Part shown: one piece after another, positions 1 through 8,280 of the stretch
Position numbering within the stretch: the first letter of the stretch is position 1
Layout: every line of letters begins with the position of its first letter
Assembly (NCBI RefSeq): GCF_900107925.1
Contig: NZ_FNUJ01000001.1
Span: 124,001 to 188,000 of the forward strand
Length of the DNA: 64,000 nt
Source of the DNA: Amycolatopsis pretoriensis
GTDB lineage: Bacteria > Actinomycetota > Actinomycetes > Mycobacteriales > Pseudonocardiaceae
Direction: 5' to 3'
Made by a program: the position numbers and the translations under genes
The notes under the pieces: generated by a model
What the model was told of the DNA's origin: nothing
The model's database searches: none
The model's input: only the letters and a program-made list of their open reading frames with translations

Positions 1-1
1 G

Positions 2-748
2 CTGGAATCGGTGCCGGATCTCACCACGTTCGCCCGCCGGGTGGCTCCGGCGCTGCCGGTGCTGGACGGTGTGCTGGCGCTGTCGCTGTGCCGCGGCCAC
101 TCTCCGGCCGGCCCGCTGCTGGTCGCGGGCGTGGACGACGGCCTGCTGCTCATCGACGGCGAAGGCCTGTTCCCGGTGGCCTGGGCGTCCACAGTGGAGG
201 GGCTGCTGCCGCACTGGGAAGCGTGCGGCCGGCCGCCGGTGCTGGTCCGGGCCGGCCCGCTCCCGCCGACGTGCCTGCGCGACCTGGCCGCGGCGGGCGT
301 CCGGTTCATCACGGACGCGCGCCCGGTGCGCGACGAACCGCTGACCCGGCTGCGGTGGCGCACTCCACTGTGGACGACCGGCGGCGTGGAACCCCGCCTG
401 GCGGCGGACTTCCCGGGTGAGCGCGTCGACGAACTGGTGCGCACGGTGTTCGTCGAGCACCGGGCCGTACCGCTGGCCGCGGACCGGGCGCTGGACCGCG
501 GTGTCGCGCTGGCGGCGTCGCTGGCGCTGGGCATGGTCGCCGGGCAGCTGTGGGGCGGCGACACCCCGGTCCTGGCCCTGACGCGGTTCGCCGACCTGGA
601 GGCCACCGTCCGGTTCACCCGTGACGCGGTGCGGGTGAAGATCCCGCTGGGGCGCCGCCACACGGACCTGTGGCGGGGCGGCGCCCTGACCGACGTGCCG
701 AACGTGGTCTGGCTCGGCGGCCGGACCCTGACCTTCTCCGGTGGCTGA
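2..748 (+). CDS. eCIS-linked protein of unknown function (probably 5' truncated)
   Basis: The reading frame is open to the left edge of the window. A GTG at 11 could be the start, but the gene more likely begins upstream. The visible 245 residues form a soluble alpha/beta protein with no signal peptide or membrane segment and no motif I recognise. The last 8 bases overlap the start of the AAA+ ATPase at 741, so the two are translationally coupled. Given the ATPase family, this is probably an accessory gene of an extracellular contractile injection system lying mostly left of the window; that role is inferred only from position. The gene contains two copies of the palindrome TCCACWGTGGA (188 and 364). 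Confidence 0.6.
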   Translation: MESVPDLTTFARRVAPALPVLDGVLALSLCRGHSPAGPLLVAGVDDGLLLIDGEGLFPVAWASTVEGLLPHWEACGRPPVLVRAGPLPPTCLRDLAAAGVRFITDARPVRDEPLTRLRWRTPLWTTGGVEPRLAADFPGERVDELVRTVFVEHRAVPLAADRALDRGVALAASLALGMVAGQLWGGDTPVLALTRFADLEATVRFTRDAVRVKIPLGRRHTDLWRGGALTDVPNVVWLGGRTLTFSGG

Positions 749-2813
749 CGTGAGCGGACTGGCGGTCGAGCACCTGCGGGCGCGGATGGCGGAGCTGCAC
801 CGGGCACTGCGGATCGCCGTCGCGGCGCAGTCGGAGGCGGCCGCGGCGCTGACGCGGCCGGACCTGACCCCGTTCTGCGTGACCGACGACCAGGTGGACG
901 CGCTGCTGGACCGCGTCGACGCGTTCACCGAGGCGATGACCGAGCCGCCGTCGCCGGTCCGTGCGGACCCGGAGTCCGAACAGCAGCTGCGGCGCCTGGC
1001 CGCCGCGCGCGGGGTCACGCTGCCGCTGGACGCGCTGGCGACCCGGTACGGCCTGTCGCGGGCCGAGCAGGACGCGCTCCTGCTGGTCGCCGCGCCGGAG
1101 CTGGACCCGGGCTACGAGCGCGTTTACGCGTACGTCGTGGACAACCTCAACCGGCGGGCGCCGTGCGTGGAACTGCTGGTGACGGTGCTCGGCGAGACAC
1201 CGGCGGACCGGCTGGCGCTGCGCCGCGCACTGGGCGCGGCGGGCCGGTTGCGCCGCTACGGCCTGCTGCGGGCCTACGGCGAGGCGCCGGCCGAACCGGC
1301 GCGGGAACTGGCGCTCGGCGACGGCGTGTTCGAGTACCTGATGGGCTGGGGCGGTGACGTCGGCACCCTGGGCGACGACCCCGGCGAAGTCGCCCCGGCC
1401 GCGGCGGCGCCGCACCTCGAATCGGCCCGGCTGACCAAGCTCGGCCAGGCTCTGCACTCGGGCGACATCGACGTGGTCGGCCTGTGGGGGCTGCCCGCCG
1501 ACAGCCAGGCCGACGCGGCCCAGGCGCTCGCGGCGGCGGCCGGGCGCCCCCTGCGTCGCGTGGGCACCGACGTGGCCCGCGACCTGCGGACCGCGGCCGC
1601 GCTCGAAGCGATCCTGTGGATCCCGACCGACGGCCGCGCCGCCCACCCGGACGAGCCGTTGCTGCGCTCGGGCGTGCCGCTGTGCCTGACGGGCGTGACG
1701 CCGTGGCGCCCGCCCCGGCTGCTGGCGGCCCGCACGTACGCGGAGCTGACGATCCCGGTCCCGGGCTTCCCGGAGCGTCGCGCGATGTGGTCGTCGGCGT
1801 TCCCGGTGCTGGACCCGGAGGTCCTGACGGACCTGGCCGCCCGCTACCGCATGAGCGGCGGCGAGCTCCGCGCGGTGGCGGCGGTCGCCGACGCGGACGC
1901 GCGCCTGTCCGGCAACGGGCACCCGATCACCGAGCACGTGGAGCCGGCGATCGCGACGGTGACGCGGGGCCGCACGAGCGGCGCGGTGCAGTCGATCATC
2001 CCGCGCCGGGGCCTGGCCGACCTGGTCCTGCCGGAGGCCCAGATGAGCCAGATCGCCGAGATCGCGTCGGCGTTCCGCGCGTGGCCGCGCATCGCGGAGT
2101 CGTGGGGGTTCGCCCGCAAGTCGGCGACGGGCGGGGTGAAGGCGCTGTTCACCGGCGAGCCGGGCACGGGCAAGACGATGTCGGCGGAGGTCGTCACCGG
2201 GATCCTGGGGCTGGAGCTGCTGAAAGTGGACCTGGCGCAGGTGGTGTCGAAGTGGGTGGGGGAGACGGAGAAGAACATGGAGGCGGTGTTCCGCCAGGCG
2301 GAGGACAGCCACGCGGTGGTGCTGTTCGACGAGGCGGACGCCCTGTTCGGCAAGCGCGGCGAGGTGAAGCAGGGAACGGACCGCTACGCGAACTTGGAGG
2401 TCGGATACCTGTTGCAGCGCCTGGAGGCGAGCGACGGGTTGATCATCTTGACGAGCAACCTGAAGGAGAACATCGACCCGGCGTTCACCCGGCGGTTCCA
2501 CTTCGTGGTCCACTTCCCGCGGCCGTCGCTGGCCGAGCGTCGCCGGTTGTGGCAGCTGGCGTTCCCACCGGAGGCACCGTTGTCACCGGACGTCGACGTG
2601 GACGTGTTGTGTCGCTTGGACATGACGGGGGCGGGGATAGCGTCGGCGGCCCGAACGGCGGCCCTCGCGGCCGCTGACGCTGGTGCTGGTTCTATCGGGA
2701 TGCGGCACGTGGTCCGCGGGGTGTCGCGGCAGTTCCAGCGGGAGGCTCGGTTGTTCCGCCCGGCGGAGCTGGGCCGGTATGCTGGGTTGCTGGCCGACAA
2801 CGGGAGTGCGTGA
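741..2813 (+). CDS. AAA+ ATPase of an extracellular contractile injection system
   Basis: This 690-residue cytoplasmic ATPase has a Walker A motif GEPGTGKT near residue 471, a Walker B/DEAD-like LFDEADALFG near residue 526, and a TSN sensor-1 segment about 45 residues later. The N-terminal half carries the signature of eCIS ATPases (a segment like RYGLSRAEQDALLL followed by PELDPGYERVYAY). Known family members are conserved in contractile injection loci (Afp15-like) and are thought to act in particle assembly or remodelling. GTG at 741 overlaps the previous gene; a GTG at 750 is an alternative. The stop overlaps the next start as TGATG. The family assignment is strong. That the full eCIS lies to the left is inferred. 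Confidence 0.88.
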   Translation: MADVSGLAVEHLRARMAELHRALRIAVAAQSEAAAALTRPDLTPFCVTDDQVDALLDRVDAFTEAMTEPPSPVRADPESEQQLRRLAAARGVTLPLDALATRYGLSRAEQDALLLVAAPELDPGYERVYAYVVDNLNRRAPCVELLVTVLGETPADRLALRRALGAAGRLRRYGLLRAYGEAPAEPARELALGDGVFEYLMGWGGDVGTLGDDPGEVAPAAAAPHLESARLTKLGQALHSGDIDVVGLWGLPADSQADAAQALAAAAGRPLRRVGTDVARDLRTAAALEAILWIPTDGRAAHPDEPLLRSGVPLCLTGVTPWRPPRLLAARTYAELTIPVPGFPERRAMWSSAFPVLDPEVLTDLAARYRMSGGELRAVAAVADADARLSGNGHPITEHVEPAIATVTRGRTSGAVQSIIPRRGLADLVLPEAQMSQIAEIASAFRAWPRIAESWGFARKSATGGVKALFTGEPGTGKTMSAEVVTGILGLELLKVDLAQVVSKWVGETEKNMEAVFRQAEDSHAVVLFDEADALFGKRGEVKQGTDRYANLEVGYLLQRLEASDGLIILTSNLKENIDPAFTRRFHFVVHFPRPSLAERRRLWQLAFPPEAPLSPDVDVDVLCRLDMTGAGIASAARTAALAAADAGAGSIGMRHVVRGVSRQFQREARLFRPAELGRYAGLLADNGSA

Positions 2814-3109
2814 TGCCTGAGTTGATGCCCCCGCAGACGAAACCGGCGGTACCGGTGACCGCTCAGGAGCTTCGGGTTTCCGCGGCGTCCGATCGGGGGC
2901 ACCGAAAGCTGGTGCTGGTGCCGGCGGTGGTGGGGAACGCGCAGGCCGCGAAGACGGCGATGGACGGGTCGTCGAAGACGGTGCCGTCGCATTTGGCGTC
3001 GACGTTGGCGGCGGGTCAGGACCGGGTCGGGAACGCCGCGATCGCGGGGGCGGCTATGCGGGTGGTCCCGATGGCGATCCCGAAGAAGGACAACTGCCCC
3101 GGCTGTTGA
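2813..3109 (+). CDS. Small eCIS-locus protein with a VGNAAIA motif and cysteine tail
   Basis: This 98-residue protein starts at ATG 2813, inside the ATPase stop (TGATG), so it is the last gene of that operon. There is no signal peptide. Residues 69-81 read QDRVGNAAIAGAA, closely matching residues 64-76 of the large convergent protein at 3682-7470 (QDKVGNGAVAAGL). Similar GN-A-hydrophobic motifs recur, to my knowledge, in the N-terminal regions of eCIS-associated cargo proteins. The protein ends KKDNCPGC, with two cysteines in the last five residues. It may be a cargo adaptor, a particle component or a small effector; I cannot tell which. Its stop lies 10 bp from the stop of the convergent gene. 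Confidence 0.7.
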   Translation: MPELMPPQTKPAVPVTAQELRVSAASDRGHRKLVLVPAVVGNAQAAKTAMDGSSKTVPSHLASTLAAGQDRVGNAAIAGAAMRVVPMAIPKKDNCPGC

Positions 3110-3119
3110 CGTCCGGTGG

Positions 3120-3689
3120 TCAGCGTCCTGAAGTCAGGCCGTGCAACGCGGCTTCGGCCGCGTCCCGGACAGCGGGATCCGGGTCACCCGTGAACCGGCT
3201 GACGGGCTCGACGAATTCGGCCCAGCCGGTGATGGCGGTCGCCAGCAGCGCCGCACGGCGGATCAGGGGACGCGGAGATTCCATGTGCCGTGTCAGCAGA
3301 TCGACGATGCGCTGGTCGTGCTGGTCCGGGGCGGCGGCAGCCACCGCATAAAGGCCCCGCATGACCCAGTCGACGTCGTCGGATCGGCTCAAGTAGTGCT
3401 CGGAGTTCTCCGCGTCGAGCATGTCGATGGAACTCGCGATTTCACCGGCGACCCGTTCCCGGTCAGGGCCTTCCACGACGAAGAACTGCACACCGGTGTC
3501 CCCATCGACGACCCAGCGCACGACGGTTCCACCGCCCGGCACCTGCCACTCGACCAGCTCGTCGCTGGAGTTGGCGCTCGGGACCCAGCCCAGACGGTCG
3601 ATCAGGGCCATCGTTTCCTCGAACGGGTCCGCCACCCTCGGCACCAGCCGAACGGCGTTGTCCACAGCCACGATCCACTCCTCATTCAC
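3120..3689 (-). CDS. HEAT-like partner protein of the putative eCIS cargo
   Basis: This 189-residue soluble protein is acidic and helical in its C-terminal half, with a pattern resembling one or two HEAT/armadillo-type repeats (a segment such as RPLIRRAALLA, then DPDPAVRDAAEAAL). The N-terminal half looks alpha/beta. The ATG at 3689 lies inside the last codons of the upstream large gene (8-bp overlap), so the two are translated together. A small acidic partner directly behind a large potentially toxic protein suggests an immunity protein or dedicated chaperone. This is inference; no immunity family is recognised. Confidence 0.72.
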   Translation of the reverse strand: MNEEWIVAVDNAVRLVPRVADPFEETMALIDRLGWVPSANSSDELVEWQVPGGGTVVRWVVDGDTGVQFFVVEGPDRERVAGEIASSIDMLDAENSEHYLSRSDDVDWVMRGLYAVAAAAPDQHDQRIVDLLTRHMESPRPLIRRAALLATAITGWAEFVEPVSRFTGDPDPAVRDAAEAALHGLTSGR

Positions 3690-6600
3690 CGGGTGCGAGC
3701 AACAAGGGGGTCAGCTTAGCGATCAGATGCGCTTCGAACTTGTCGCGGAGGAACGCCTCGCACTCTTGTTCGTCCTTGAACAGCGGCTTCTCCGCCGCCA
3801 TGAGGACCTCGAGGTACCGCACCGTGACGTTGAGCTCCTTCTCGTACATGGCTTCGACGTTGGCTCGCCGGACTTCGGCTCCGGCGAGACTCCCGGGAGG
3901 CAACAGGGCGTCCCGGGCGTGGCCCACGGCGCCCGGCGGCGACATCGGGTGGAGGGAGGTGACCACTTCCCGCACGGTGGTGGCCTGCGGTTGCTGCTGT
4001 CCTTCCACCGTGGTGCCACGCCGTCCCGCGGTCTCCCACGCCATGAAACCGGTGGGGAACGCGTGGGGACTGCGGGCTCCCTCGACGACGAACATGAGCC
4101 TCGTGACCGCTGCCAGTCGTCTGGCCTGCTCCGGGTGGTTCGCGAACTCGGGTCCGAGGGGTTTGTTCCGCAGAAGGTCGTGCATGCCCTGGCGGATGAC
4201 CGCGGGTGGGAGCCCGGCCGCCTCCATGTCCTTCATGATGTCGCTGACGTTCGCCTTCTCTGGGTGCTCGGGGTCGGGTGCGTACGGGCCCGCGCCGTGC
4301 ACGATCACGGGGCCGGGGCCAGGCCCGAACATCTGCTGCTGGCTGACTTCCTGGTCGCCCATCCGGATGTGCTCGCCGCGCATGATCGGCATCGGCGCCG
4401 CACCTTGCTGCATGGCGGCCGCCTCGACCGCCGGCGATTGTGCTTGCCGGAGCGGAGCGCCAGTGTCGATCTTCCCTTCGCCCCGAGCCCGGGCGTCCCG
4501 GATCGCCTGGACTTTGGCGGCGACCTTCGGGCGGCTGATCATGGCTTGTCCCACTCGCAGGAGAAGCTCGTGCAGCTTTTCGGCCGTGAACACCTTCCGC
4601 ACCACGTCCGCGGTCGGGTTGATCTGCGCGCGAACGGAAATGAGGTTGGGGCCGAGCCGTTCGACCCACAGCCGGGACAGCCGGTGGGTCACGCGCCAGA
4701 CGAGCAGCTGCGCGCGCAGCCGGATGCCCGACGCGTGCGAGCTGACCAGCCGCATGATCTTCGGTTCGAGTTCCCGGACCGCTTTGTCGAGACGCTTTTG
4801 CTTGTCTTCCTCCGGCTTCTGCGCGGCTGCCGGCTTCTTCTTGTCCTTCTCGGGGTCCTTCTTCTTGCCGAACTTGTCCTTGACCTTCTTCCCCGCGGCC
4901 TTCGCTTTGTCCTTCAGCTTCTTCGCCAAAGCCTTGACCTTGGCCCAAACCTTCTTGGCCAACCCGACGATCTTGTCCACAACCCAGTCAATAGCCTTGT
5001 TCACCGGCCGAGCCAGCTTCTGGAAGATCTCCTTGACCTTCGAGGCGATCCCCCCGATCCCCAGCAACGCAGCCAAAGCCCCGATCAACACCGGAATCGA
5101 CCGAGCCAGCGCCTTCTCCACCAAAGCCGGCACCCCACCGGACCCACCCTTGGCGATCGCGATCACGGCATCCAAAACCGTGTTGACGAACTCGATGATC
5201 TGCTTGCCGTTCGTCACGATGAACCGGATGATGTCGATGATCATCTTGCAAGCCCGGATGAACGCCGACGCGGGATTGAACAGCGAGATGATCCACGTAA
5301 CCCCGGCAATGATGATCGTAGGCAGCAGGTAAGAAACCAAGTTGTCGATCAAGTTCTTCTTGAGATCACCGACACGAGCCTTGAGGTCGTCCCACAACGC
5401 TCGAATCCCTCGCTTGCGAACCTCCAGAACCAAAGGCAGCGCGTGCTCGCCGACCTCGATGGCCGTCATCGCCTCCTTCGGCAACTTCCTCGCCAGCCGG
5501 GACCTCAAATTGGCCCACGACAACCCGATCAAGCTCGCGATCAGCAGCAGGATGCCCATCACGTCGAAGCTCGTCGGCAGCGTGATCCCCGCCGTCGCCG
5601 CCGTGCCGAGCAACCAGGACAGCACTCCCTGCTGCAAATGGCGGCCCGCGTTCTGCATGAACAGCTTCAACCCGCCGCCCACCGCCGAAACCAGGTTGCC
5701 GAGGAAACCGATCGGGTCGCGAAGGATCCCCATCACCGCCTGCGCGGCCTTCGCCAGCACCCCGAGCAGCAGGTCCTTCAGCTCGAGGATCGTCTTGATG
5801 ACGCCCTTGATGCCGTCGAGAGCCTTGTCGACCAGGCCCTTGTTCTTTTCCTTCTCCGCGGCGATCTCGTCGTCCACCGCCTTGACTGCGTCGGTGTACT
5901 TCGTCGCCAACGTGTCGACCAGCTCGGTGCTCTTGTCGTCCACCGACTGGGTCAGCTCGTCGAACTTGTCCGCGAAACCCGCCGCCGCCTGCTTTCCCAG
6001 TGCTTGCAGGTCCTTCGGGAGCTTCCGCACCTCGGACTGCAGCTCGTCGCGGCCCTTCGCGATGCGCTGCTTGGCCCGCGTCAGCTCGCGGCCGATCGTG
6101 TCCGCCACCGCCGAAATGACCCCGCGCATCCGCTTGACGTAGTGGTCGCGGGCGACGACGAAGATCAGGTCCGCTTCCGCCGGCAGGCCGAACAGCTTGT
6201 CCTTGCCCCACCGGAGAGCGCCCAGGGGGCCGCCGTAGCGGCGGTCCTTGTACTCGTCCATCTTCTGCCGGTGTTCGGCGGTGAACGCGTCACGCGCTTC
6301 CTTCTCGCCCTGGGTGAACTGGTCGTCGACGAGCTTGTCGAGGCCGGTCAGAATGCCCTCGACCTCGGTCTTCATGGTGTCGAAGACCTTCTGCAGGACG
6401 GCCGTGACCTGGGCCCGCTTCTCCTCGTCGGTGGCCTTCGTGGCCTGCTTGCCGCCGCCGACCTGACGTCCGGTGCGCACCCGCTGCCCGGCGATCGCGC
6501 CCATCGCCGCCGTGCCGAGCCCCTTGGCCTGGGCCGTGGTCTGGCGCAACTGCTGCGCTTCGTTCTTGCGCAGTTCGGGCGGGGCCGTCTCCGAATGCTT

Positions 6601-7470
6601 CTCCGCGGTCTTCTTGTCCTTCAGTGCCGCGCCGAACGCCGGTTCGTTCGACTTCCGCAGCTGCTGCTCGGTGACCTGGTTGCCGGCCATCTCGCGGTCG
6701 ACGCCGGCCGGCCCGGCGGACAGGTCGGTGGCCGACGGCGGCAGCTTGTCCGGCGTCGCCTTGGCCGGGTCCGGGGTGGCCGGCGTGCCCGGCGGGCGGT
6801 CGGCGGCCATCGGAACGACCTGCTTGGTTTCCGCCGCGGCCGTGTCCGGTGGCGCGGCCGTGGTGTCGGCGATCTGCTCGGCCGAGTCCGTCTTGCCCTC
6901 GCCGACCCTGCCCTGCACCTCGGCCTTGATCTCGGCGGGCTTGCCCGAGCCGGCGAACTCGTCGGCCTGCTCCAGGTTCTTCGGCGCCTTCTCGGCGATC
7001 GCCTTCTCGACCGCCTTGACGAACGCGTCCTTGTCGAACTCCTTGGGCTTGGCCTCGTTCATCTTCTCGGCGTTGGCCGTCTTGCCCTGCGCGACCTCGT
7101 CGTCCTTGGGGGGCACGGACGCGGCCTGCGCCGACGTCGCTTCCTTGTCCGCCGGCGGGTGCGATCGGGCCACGGTGTGCTTTTTGTGTGCGACGTCCTT
7201 TTTGAGCACCGCGAACTTCGGGTCCGTGGCCGGGCTCCGCGCCAGGCCCGCGGCCACCGCGCCGTTGCCGACCTTGTCCTGCGACTCCTTCCGCGACGGG
7301 TCGCCGAGCGGTTTCTTGTCACCCGCGCGCAACGCCGCCAGCGCGGCGGCGTTCGACGGTGGCAGCTGGGGAGGCTTCCGCCGCGGCCGGTCCTTCACTG
7401 CCACCGGTGTCGTGGCGGGGGTCGTCGTCACCGAGGGGAGCTTCGCTCGAACCCTCGGTGGCGGTGGCAT
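3682..7470 (-). CDS. Large membrane-active candidate cargo of the injection system
   Basis: The gene encodes 1262 residues from ATG 7470, preceded by GGGAGGAG. Residues 1-300 are a Pro/Ala/Lys-rich disordered region containing QDKVGNGAVAAGL (64-76). Residues about 330-570 are charged helices, likely coiled coil. Residues about 590-850 carry several amphipathic or hydrophobic helices, including GGGLKLFMQNAGRHLQQGVL followed by SWLLG, a block I recall from eCIS-associated phage-tail-like proteins. A Lys-rich tract near 870-920 follows, then a soluble C-terminus. There is no signal peptide and no HExxH (DUF4157) motif. It converges on the eCIS operon and overlaps the small partner gene. A membrane-perturbing injected protein fits best; a structural or tape-measure-like role is the alternative. 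Confidence 0.75.
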   Translation of the reverse strand: MPPPPRVRAKLPSVTTTPATTPVAVKDRPRRKPPQLPPSNAAALAALRAGDKKPLGDPSRKESQDKVGNGAVAAGLARSPATDPKFAVLKKDVAHKKHTVARSHPPADKEATSAQAASVPPKDDEVAQGKTANAEKMNEAKPKEFDKDAFVKAVEKAIAEKAPKNLEQADEFAGSGKPAEIKAEVQGRVGEGKTDSAEQIADTTAAPPDTAAAETKQVVPMAADRPPGTPATPDPAKATPDKLPPSATDLSAGPAGVDREMAGNQVTEQQLRKSNEPAFGAALKDKKTAEKHSETAPPELRKNEAQQLRQTTAQAKGLGTAAMGAIAGQRVRTGRQVGGGKQATKATDEEKRAQVTAVLQKVFDTMKTEVEGILTGLDKLVDDQFTQGEKEARDAFTAEHRQKMDEYKDRRYGGPLGALRWGKDKLFGLPAEADLIFVVARDHYVKRMRGVISAVADTIGRELTRAKQRIAKGRDELQSEVRKLPKDLQALGKQAAAGFADKFDELTQSVDDKSTELVDTLATKYTDAVKAVDDEIAAEKEKNKGLVDKALDGIKGVIKTILELKDLLLGVLAKAAQAVMGILRDPIGFLGNLVSAVGGGLKLFMQNAGRHLQQGVLSWLLGTAATAGITLPTSFDVMGILLLIASLIGLSWANLRSRLARKLPKEAMTAIEVGEHALPLVLEVRKRGIRALWDDLKARVGDLKKNLIDNLVSYLLPTIIIAGVTWIISLFNPASAFIRACKMIIDIIRFIVTNGKQIIEFVNTVLDAVIAIAKGGSGGVPALVEKALARSIPVLIGALAALLGIGGIASKVKEIFQKLARPVNKAIDWVVDKIVGLAKKVWAKVKALAKKLKDKAKAAGKKVKDKFGKKKDPEKDKKKPAAAQKPEEDKQKRLDKAVRELEPKIMRLVSSHASGIRLRAQLLVWRVTHRLSRLWVERLGPNLISVRAQINPTADVVRKVFTAEKLHELLLRVGQAMISRPKVAAKVQAIRDARARGEGKIDTGAPLRQAQSPAVEAAAMQQGAAPMPIMRGEHIRMGDQEVSQQQMFGPGPGPVIVHGAGPYAPDPEHPEKANVSDIMKDMEAAGLPPAVIRQGMHDLLRNKPLGPEFANHPEQARRLAAVTRLMFVVEGARSPHAFPTGFMAWETAGRRGTTVEGQQQPQATTVREVVTSLHPMSPPGAVGHARDALLPPGSLAGAEVRRANVEAMYEKELNVTVRYLEVLMAAEKPLFKDEQECEAFLRDKFEAHLIAKLTPLLLAPGE

Positions 7471-7602
7471 TTGCCGGCTCTCCTCCCGCGACGGGAACCC
7501 TCGGACAGCGTCGCAGGAGGCCGTCACCAGGTCGTTGCGGGAACGTCAGCGCCCCGGGTTTGGGACGCCGGGGGAGTGGGTAGGCGGCTGAGGAGACCGG
7601 AG

Positions 7603-7980
7603 GTGAGAGTGACTGCTGATGGAGGCCGGGTCCGGCCCCAGGACCTGCTGAGCGTGACGGTGCACCGACCCGGCGGCGAGGCCGAGGTCCTCGAGGTGAC
7701 CGGCGAGGTGGACCTGCTCAGCGTCCAGGTGCTGGACGACGCTCTCGCCGAGGCGCTCGCTCGCGGACCCGCGCTGCTCGTGATCGACCTGACCGGCGTG
7801 TCCTTCCTCGCCTCCGTCGGCATGACGGTCCTGCTCAAAGCCCACCGCCAGGCCGGCGACGCCACCCGGCTGCGGGTCGTGGCGCCCGCGCGCGGCACGG
7901 TGGGCCGGGCGCTGGAGCTGACCGGCTTGACCGACGCGCTGGGGGTCACCGGCACCCGCGCGGACGCGCTCGCGGACTGA
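7603..7980 (+). CDS. STAS-domain anti-sigma factor antagonist
   Basis: This single STAS domain of 125 residues resembles SpoIIAA/RsbV. The typical core is present: EVTGEVDLLSV on strand 2, then VIDLTGVSFLASVGMTVLL, where Ser71 sits at the position phosphorylated by the partner anti-sigma kinase. Unphosphorylated proteins of this family bind the anti-sigma factor and release a SigB/F-type sigma factor. GTG at 7603 is preceded by AGGAG with a 7-base gap; a GTG at 7609 is an alternative. No kinase or sigma gene is adjacent, although a SigB/F-like sigma factor lies at 47669. The gene is divergent from the large cargo gene. Confidence 0.85.
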   Translation: MRVTADGGRVRPQDLLSVTVHRPGGEAEVLEVTGEVDLLSVQVLDDALAEALARGPALLVIDLTGVSFLASVGMTVLLKAHRQAGDATRLRVVAPARGTVGRALELTGLTDALGVTGTRADALAD

Positions 7981-8101
7981 CGGTTCCGGGCCTGGCGGCC
8001 TGCTTGGGCGCCCCGGTGATCGGTGGTGGAACGCGCCGATCGCCGTCCCGCGGAGCCGACCGCTGCCCGGGAAGATCGTTCGCCCCGGCCGTTCGGCGTC
8101 A

Positions 8102-8131
8102 TTGACTTCGGCTTCGGGCGCAAGGTAGCGT
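8102..8131 (+). promoter_or_regulatory. Housekeeping-type promoter of the glycosidase operon
   Basis: TTGACT (8102-8107) and TAGCGT (8126-8131) are separated by 18 bases, a good match to an actinobacterial housekeeping promoter. Transcription would begin near 8138, about 140 bases before the GH78 start. The two operator-like palindromes at 8148 and 8223 lie just downstream, where a bound repressor would block initiation or elongation. Confidence 0.55.
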
Positions 8132-8147
8132 CTGCTCGTCGGGCACC

Positions 8148-8159
8148 TGAAACCTTTCA
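8148..8159. promoter_or_regulatory. Operator-like palindrome 1 (TGAAACCTTTCA)
   Basis: TGAAA and TTTCA form an inverted repeat around two bases. The site lies about 10 bases after the predicted start of transcription. It shares 10 of 12 bases with a second site at 8223. Its size and symmetry fit a LacI-family sugar-responsive repressor. No LacI gene is in the window, so the regulator is unidentified. Confidence 0.5.
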
Positions 8160-8222
8160 ATCGCCTGGCATCGCAGTATCCCCTTTTCTTTTGAGCGCTG
8201 CCGTAACCGCTTCTCCCAGAGT

Positions 8223-8234
8223 TGAAACGATTCA
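8223..8234. promoter_or_regulatory. Operator-like palindrome 2 (TGAAACGATTCA)
   Basis: This second copy of the TGAAACSWTTCA pattern has its centre 75 bases from the first, or about seven helical turns. It lies 46 bases upstream of the GH78 start codon. Two spaced operators could support looping by a tetrameric repressor; this is inference from spacing. Confidence 0.45.
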
Positions 8235-8280
8235 TCGTCGAATCCAGGCCGCTCGCCGACGGCCGTCCCCAGGAGCTGCC

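Noticed and set aside
615..2513. Long open frame on the minus strand opposite the AAA+ ATPase gene
   Set aside because: It is an antisense shadow of a GC-rich gene: Arg/Gly/Val/Ala-rich with no domain, while the plus strand has a clear ATPase.
3682..7470. DUF4157-type metallopeptidase domain in the large eCIS-linked protein
   Set aside because: I looked for an HExxH motif and found none; the cargo idea rests on the helical block and context only.
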